From: Pseudomonas sp.
GTDB taxonomy: Bacteria > Pseudomonadota > Gammaproteobacteria > Pseudomonadales > Pseudomonadaceae
Assembly: GCA_029239415.1 (NCBI GenBank)
Contig: JAQZAY010000119.1
Span: forward strand, 1-10,224
Direction: 5' to 3'
DNA: 10,224 bases
The stretch's first letter is position 1. Every line of letters starts with the position of its first letter. Of the stretch, positions 6,817 to 10,224 are shown one piece after another. The notes beneath the pieces are model-generated. The model was given only the letters and a program-made list of their open reading frames with translations, did no database searches and was not told where the DNA came from. Made by a program: the position numbers and the translations under genes.

Positions 6817-6859
6817 GCCAGGCTTAAGATCAATCCAACGAATGTTTCTTATGCCTGGC
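6817..6859. promoter_or_regulatory. Interrupted 12-bp dyad in the DUF1127/lysR divergent promoter
   Basis: GCCAGGCTTAAG (6817-6828) and CTTATGCCTGGC (6848-6859) are inverted copies matching at 11 of 12 positions, separated by 19 bp. Their centres are 31 bp apart, about three helical turns. LysR-type regulators bind such paired half-sites as tetramers in divergent promoters next to their own gene. A second, smaller pair (TTGGAT 6797-6802, ATCCAA 6833-6838) overlaps it. Confidence 0.45.
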
Positions 6860-6877
6860 ATCTAGGAGATTGATGCA

Positions 6878-7732
6878 ATGTCCCACTACCAGAGCCTTGA
6901 TTCGGATGTGTTGCGTACCTTCGTGGCGATCGCCGAACAAGGCGGGTTTACCCGCGCCGGCGAGGTCGTCAACCGCACGCAGTCGGCCGTGAGCATGCAG
7001 ATGAAGCGGCTGGAGGAGGACATCCTGCAACGCCAGCTGTTCGAGCGCGAGGGCCGCCAGGTGCGGCTGACCGCCGAGGGCCAGGTGCTGCTCGGCTACG
7101 CACGGCGCATCCTCAAGCTGCAAGGCGAAGTGTTCAACACCCTGCGCATGCCGCACATGGTCGGCCTGGTGCGCATCGGCACACCGGACGACTACGCCAT
7201 GCGCTTTTTGCCGGGGATCCTGTCGAGCTTTGCACAGGCCTATCCACTGGTGCAGGTGGAAGTCCACTGCGAGCCGTCCAAGCAGCTGTTGATGCGCCAG
7301 GACCTGGACCTGACCATTGTCACTCGCGAGCCTGGCGCCGAGCTGGGCCAGCTGCTGCGCCAGGAGCGCCTGGTGTGGGCTGCGGCGCAGGGCTTCTGCC
7401 CCCAGGACCAGCGTCCCATGCCACTGGCGATGTTCAACACCGATTGCTTCTGCCGCGCATGGGCCTGCAACGCACTGGAAGCACACGAGCTCGAGTATCG
7501 CCTCGCCTACACCAGCCCGAGCCTGGCGGCGATCTTCGCCATTGTCAGCGCGGGCCTTGCGGTGACGGCGCAGCTGCAGAGCCTGATCGGCGGCAACCTG
7601 CGCGTCATTGGCGAGCACGAGGGCCTGCCGCAGCTGCCCCTGGCCAACGTGATGCTGCTGCGCAACCCGCGCACCCAGTCGCCCATTACCGACTGCATGG
7701 CCGAGTACATTGCCGAGGGCTTCGCCGCCTGA
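6878..7732 (+). CDS. LysR-type transcriptional regulator (LrhA/HexA-like)
   Basis: The 284-residue product has the LysR layout: an N-terminal winged helix-turn-helix (residues ~10-68, with GFTRAGEVVNRTQSAVSMQ as the core), a linker helix (~70-92), and a periplasmic-binding-like effector domain from about 97. The effector domain carries VRIGTPDDYAMRFLP and a late SLAAIFAIVSAGLAVTAQ segment. The DNA-binding core CRTQSAVS-like sequence and the shape of the second domain resemble E. coli LrhA and Erwinia HexA/PecT. The ATG at 6878 has AGGAG 9 bases upstream. It is divergent from the DUF1127 gene across 97 bp containing a long dyad, so autoregulation and control of that gene are likely. The effector and other targets cannot be told from the sequence. 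Confidence 0.9.
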   Translation: MSHYQSLDSDVLRTFVAIAEQGGFTRAGEVVNRTQSAVSMQMKRLEEDILQRQLFEREGRQVRLTAEGQVLLGYARRILKLQGEVFNTLRMPHMVGLVRIGTPDDYAMRFLPGILSSFAQAYPLVQVEVHCEPSKQLLMRQDLDLTIVTREPGAELGQLLRQERLVWAAAQGFCPQDQRPMPLAMFNTDCFCRAWACNALEAHELEYRLAYTSPSLAAIFAIVSAGLAVTAQLQSLIGGNLRVIGEHEGLPQLPLANVMLLRNPRTQSPITDCMAEYIAEGFAA

Positions 7733-7741
7733 GCGGCTTCA

Positions 7742-7804
7742 ACTGCAAGCTGCAAGAGGTGCGGCTTGCAGTAGCTCTTGCCTGGAGCTTGCGGCTTAAA
7801 GCTC
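7742..7804. repeat. Paired GCTTGC/GCAAGC hairpins between lysR and the permease gene
   Basis: ACTGCAAGC (7742-7750) pairs perfectly with GCTTGCAGT (7764-7772), extended inward by two more pairs after one wobble. A second pair, GAGCTT (7785-7790) and AAGCTC (7799-7804), spans the stop codon of the permease gene. Both lie in the 63-bp gap between convergent genes. They lack long T-runs but may act as a two-way transcription end. Confidence 0.5.
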
Positions 7805-8545
7805 GAAGGCAAGCATGACCGCGCAAACGATCAGGAAACCGCAGAACAGCGTGCGCAGTACTTTCTCGGGCATTGCATGGGCCATCTTCACGCCCCAGCT
7901 GATGCTCAGCAGGCCACCGGCCGCCAGTGGCACCCCCATGTGCCAGTCCACCGTGTGGTGCCAGCCGTAGGTCAGCAAGGTAACCGTGGTGCTGGGCGCG
8001 GCGAGGGCCAGCGACAAGCCCTGGGCCACCACCTGGGTGGTGCCGAACACGCTGGTCAGCACCGGCGTGGCAATCACCGCGCCGCCCACCCCGAACAACC
8101 CGCCCATGGTCCCGGCGAAGCTGCCGAGCGCGGCAAGCCAGGGCCAGCCATGGCGCAGCCCCGGGCCGGGCGCGGCGCTGCGCATGAACATGCGCGCCAC
8201 GTTCCACACGGCCAGCACCACCAGAAAGGCCACGAACCCCAGGCGCATGGCGTGCGCATCGATGCCCACCGCCCAGATCGAGCCGAACCAGGCAAACACG
8301 AAACTGCACAGTGCCAAGGGCAACGCATGGCGAAGCTCGATGCGATTGCGCTGGTGATAGCGCCACAGCGCCAGCAGCACGTTCGGCACCACCATGACCA
8401 GCGCGGTGCCCTGGGCCAGCTGCTGGTCGAGCCCGAACAGCACGCCCAGCGCCGGAATGGCGATCAATCCCCCACCGATGCCGAACACGCCGCCCACCGT
8501 GCCCAGCACCGCGCCCAACCCGATATACATCAACCACTCGATCAT
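7796..8545 (-). CDS. TauE/SafE family permease (sulfite exporter-like)
   Basis: This is a 249-residue inner-membrane protein of the TauE/SafE family (DUF81), whose members carry sulfite, sulfoacetate or other small organic anions. It is almost entirely hydrophobic, with about eight predicted membrane spans, and has the family's internal duplication: a glycine-rich TVGGVFGIGGGLIAIP at 16-31 and its second-half copy TMGGLFGVGGAVIATP at 146-161. The ATG at 8543-8545 has GAGG 5 bases upstream; a TTG one codon earlier would be too close to that site. It is divergent from the OhrR-type regulator across 148 bp and convergent with lysR. No sulfur-pathway gene is nearby, so the substrate is unknown. 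Confidence 0.9.
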   Translation of the reverse strand: MIEWLMYIGLGAVLGTVGGVFGIGGGLIAIPALGVLFGLDQQLAQGTALVMVVPNVLLALWRYHQRNRIELRHALPLALCSFVFAWFGSIWAVGIDAHAMRLGFVAFLVVLAVWNVARMFMRSAAPGPGLRHGWPWLAALGSFAGTMGGLFGVGGAVIATPVLTSVFGTTQVVAQGLSLALAAPSTTVTLLTYGWHHTVDWHMGVPLAAGGLLSISWGVKMAHAMPEKVLRTLFCGFLIVCAVMLAFEL

Positions 8546-8569
8546 CAATGCCTCGCCTGCTCGTTTAAT

Positions 8570-8596
8570 GCGCGCATGCTACTGGCATCCGCGCGC
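8570..8596. repeat. GC-rich hairpin in the permease/ohrR divergent region
   Basis: GCGCGC (8570-8575) pairs with GCGCGC (8591-8596), continued by ATGC (8576-8579) with GCAT (8585-8588), leaving a 5-base loop and a 2-base bulge. Further right, ATCGCT (8631-8636) and AGCGAT (8653-8658) form a wider inverted repeat. Either could be an operator; no clear -35/-10 pair is seen. Confidence 0.4.
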
Positions 8597-8693
8597 GGCG
8601 TCTTGAACATGAAACGAACTCTCGCGGCCGATCGCTGCTCGAATTGCTCAAGAGCGATTCGGATCTTCCTCCTTTCAGATTCCAGGGACCTGC

Positions 8694-9149
8694 ATGAACG
8701 CCGACACCCGAGCCACTAGTGACGAGCTGCTGCTGGACAATCAGGTCTGCTTTGCCCTGCACTCTACCTCACTGCTGATGACCAAGGTCTACAAGCCGCT
8801 GCTGCAAGCGCTTGGCCTGACCTACCCGCAATACCTGGCCATGCTCGTGCTGTGGGAGCAGGATGGCCTCACGGTGGGCGAGATCAGCCACCGATTGCTC
8901 ACCGACCCCGGCTCATTGACGCCGCTGCTCAAGCGCCTGGAAGCCGAAGGGCTGCTCAATCGCACCCGCAGCCGGGAGGATGAGCGCGTGGTGCTGGTGG
9001 AGCTGACCGAGCAAGGGCGAGCGCTGCAGCAGGAGGCGCGGCAGGTGCCGCCCTGCATCCAGGCAGCGAGCGGGCGCAGCGTCGAGCGTCTGCAGGAATT
9101 GCAGGCGGAGTTGCTGGAGCTGAGGGCGCAGTTGCAGAAGAGTCTGTAG
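8694..9149 (+). CDS. ohrR: MarR-family organic-peroxide-sensing repressor (OhrR type)
   Basis: OhrR is a dimeric repressor whose reactive cysteine is oxidised by organic hydroperoxides, releasing DNA and inducing ohr. The 151-residue product has C19 in the context QVCFALHSTSL. Y33 and Y44 lie at the same distances from it as the two tyrosines that hold the reactive cysteine in B. subtilis OhrR (C15, Y29, Y40). A second cysteine, C121 (VPPCIQ), makes it the two-cysteine type. The winged helix-turn-helix covers ~58-100 (VGEISHRLLTDPGSLTPLLKRLE). AGGGA lies 5 bases before the ATG. The gene is divergent from the TauE/SafE permease and convergent with efp. The partner ohr gene, found between ohrR and efp in P. 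aeruginosa, is not here. An OspR-like paralogue is a possible alternative name. Confidence 0.88.
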   Translation: MNADTRATSDELLLDNQVCFALHSTSLLMTKVYKPLLQALGLTYPQYLAMLVLWEQDGLTVGEISHRLLTDPGSLTPLLKRLEAEGLLNRTRSREDERVVLVELTEQGRALQQEARQVPPCIQAASGRSVERLQELQAELLELRAQLQKSL

Positions 9150-9166
9150 GGGGTAGCAAATGCTAC

Positions 9167-9191
9167 AAAAAAACCCGGCCGGGGCCGGGTT
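9167..9191 (-). terminator. Rho-independent terminator of efp
   Basis: AACCCGGC (9172-9179) pairs with GCCGGGTT (9184-9191) around a 4-base loop. Seven A on the left (9167-9173) give a U-tract on the minus strand directly after the stem, 20 bp beyond the efp stop. Towards ohrR the tract is only TTCTT, so it would stop plus-strand transcripts less well. A small extra hairpin, GTAGCA-AA-TGCTAC (9153-9166), lies beside it. Confidence 0.9.
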
Positions 9192-9211
9192 CTTGCAGTC
9201 GCCAGGAAGTC

Positions 9212-9781
9212 TTACTTCTTGGAACGGCCCTTGAAGCTGCCATCGCGAGTGTCGATGTCGATCATTTCGTCGATCTCGATGAAGTCGGCAACCTGGATCT
9301 CGGTACCGTTGCTCAGCTTGGCTGGCTTCATGACCTTGCCCGAGGTGTCGCCACGCGCGGCGTTCTCGGTGTAGACGACCTTGCGGCTGATGGTGGTCGG
9401 CAGTTCTACCGACACCAGGCGCTCTTCGAAGAACACGGCTTCGCAGATGTCTTCCATGCCTTCTTCGACGTACGGCAGAACGGCCTCGATGTCTTCGGCG
9501 TTCAGCTCGTACATGGTGTAGTCGGTGGTGTCCATGAAGGTGTAGGTGTCACCGCTGATGAACGACAGGGTCGCTTCCTTGCGATCCAGGATCACGTCGT
9601 CCAGCTTGTCGTCGGCACCGTAGACCGTTTCGGTCTTGTAGCCGGTCAGCAGGTTCTTCAGCTTGGTCTTCATGATCGCGCTGTTACGGCCCGACTTGGT
9701 GAATTCAGCTTTCTGAACCAGCCACGGGTCGTTGTCGATCCGCAGGACGGTACCGGGTTTGAGTTCTTTACCAGTTTTCAT
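9212..9781 (-). CDS. efp: Translation elongation factor P
   Basis: EF-P binds between the P and E sites of the ribosome and speeds peptide bond formation at consecutive prolines. The 189-residue protein has the normal three-domain length. The tip of its first domain reads KSGRNSA with Arg32 in place of the lysine used in E. coli; this is the arginine that EarP rhamnosylates in Pseudomonas, Shewanella and Neisseria. The C-terminal domain carries the family stretch [23 protein letters not shown]. The start at 9779-9781 is fixed by [10 protein letters not shown], although its ribosome site is weak (GGA 9 bases upstream). earP lies 48 bp upstream on the same strand, so the two may be co-transcribed. 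A TATGAT box (9829-9834, minus) overlapping the earP stop could give efp its own promoter, as expected for so abundant a protein. Confidence 0.98.
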   Translation of the reverse strand: MKTGKELKPGTVLRIDNDPWLVQKAEFTKSGRNSAIMKTKLKNLLTGYKTETVYGADDKLDDVILDRKEATLSFISGDTYTFMDTTDYTMYELNAEDIEAVLPYVEEGMEDICEAVFFEERLVSVELPTTISRKVVYTENAARGDTSGKVMKPAKLSNGTEIQVADFIEIDEMIDIDTRDGSFKGRSKK

Positions 9782-9829
9782 TGCGAAGTATCCGAATCGG
9801 GATGGATTTATAAAAATCGAGGCCGCGTA

Positions 9830-10224
9830 TCATATCCAATTTCGGTAAAAGTGTACCAGCGCCTTGGCAAGGTCTGGCTGAGCGGCCTGGCGCGCGCACC
9901 ATTGGCGGGCATGCCGACGCAGCTCGTCCCAGTGCGCCGAAGCCTGGCGCCAGGCCGGCCCAAGGTCGCGGTCCATGTTCCAGGCACGCCAGAGCTCGAC
10001 CAGTGCCGCCTCGGCAGGCCCAGACAACCCGTGTCGATAATGCGACAGGAACGCGTCGAGCTTTTCCCAGTGGGCATTGTCTTCCTGGATATAGATATGC
10101 CAGAGCATCGGCTTGGCGGCCCACTGCGCGCGCACGAACGAATCCTCGCCGCGCACGGCATTGAAGTCGCAGCTCCAGAGCAGGCGGTCGTAGTCGTCCT
10201 GGCTGACGAACGGCAGTATCTGCA
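9830..10224 (-). CDS. earP: EF-P arginine rhamnosyltransferase EarP, 5' part outside window
   Basis: EarP (GT104 family, GT-B fold) transfers rhamnose from dTDP-L-rhamnose to Arg32 of EF-P in the cytoplasm. About 131 C-terminal residues of a protein near 375 are visible; the frame runs open to the window edge and the start is beyond it. The sequence QILPFVSQDDYDRLLWSCDF is followed by the conserved nucleotide-sugar-site block NAVRGEDSFVRAQWA, then WHIYIQEDNAHWEKLDAFL, all typical of EarP. The stop (TGA, 9830-9832) lies 48 bp before efp. Pairing with an EF-P that has Arg32 confirms the identity. A GTG within the block (10154-10156) is an internal valine, not a start. Confidence 0.95.
   Translation of the reverse strand, partial: QILPFVSQDDYDRLLWSCDFNAVRGEDSFVRAQWAAKPMLWHIYIQEDNAHWEKLDAFLSHYRHGLSGPAEAALVELWRAWNMDRDLGPAWRQASAHWDELRRHARQWCARQAAQPDLAKALVHFYRNWI

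Noticed and set aside
7778..8719. A 313-codon plus-strand frame over the permease gene.
   Set aside because: The translation is His/Gln/Arg-rich with no recognisable domain, while the opposite strand encodes a clear TauE/SafE protein with a good ribosome site.

Overview
This is ordinary core chromosome of a fluorescent Pseudomonas, most likely of the P. putida group. The evidence is a high GC content, very close matches from memory to Pseudomonas proteins (HtpX, Tpm, type II DAHP synthase, EF-P with an arginine at position 32 next to EarP), and a gene order that follows the htpX to earP block of P. aeruginosa and P. putida. I see no transposase, integrase, phage gene, CRISPR array, tRNA or rRNA, and no accessory or defence system.

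Layout. The window opens inside htpX (membrane zinc protease, +) and then has tpm (thiopurine S-methyltransferase, -), converging on a shared UUCG-loop terminator. Divergent from tpm is a YgiD-like extradiol dioxygenase gene (+) whose reading frame is broken 15 codons before its normal stop. It converges, through a strong two-way terminator, on a DEAD-box RNA helicase of the DeaD/DbpA type (-), which has a leader of about 0.2 kb. Upstream of the helicase is a spermidine-synthase-like protein (-), divergent from a long type II DAHP synthase (+), the first enzyme of the shikimate pathway. A 60-residue DUF1127 protein (-) and a LysR regulator (+) share a divergent promoter with a long interrupted dyad. 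LysR converges on a TauE/SafE permease (-), which is divergent from an OhrR-type peroxide-sensing MarR repressor (+). The window closes with efp (-) and the 3' third of earP (-), which modifies EF-P.

How the genes relate. The only tight functional unit is earP-efp: EarP rhamnosylates Arg32 of EF-P so that it can relieve ribosome stalling at polyproline. The helicase also acts on ribosomes and RNA, but the other genes look like a conserved neighbourhood rather than a pathway. Intergenic DNA is rich in hairpins: three good terminators, two REP-like elements and several perfect inverted repeats.

Most worth checking are the frameshift in the dioxygenase gene, the absence of ohr from its usual place between ohrR and efp, the 12-bp dyad in the DUF1127/lysR promoter, and the long leader with a small overlapping reading frame in front of the helicase gene. 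I did not find a new biological system.
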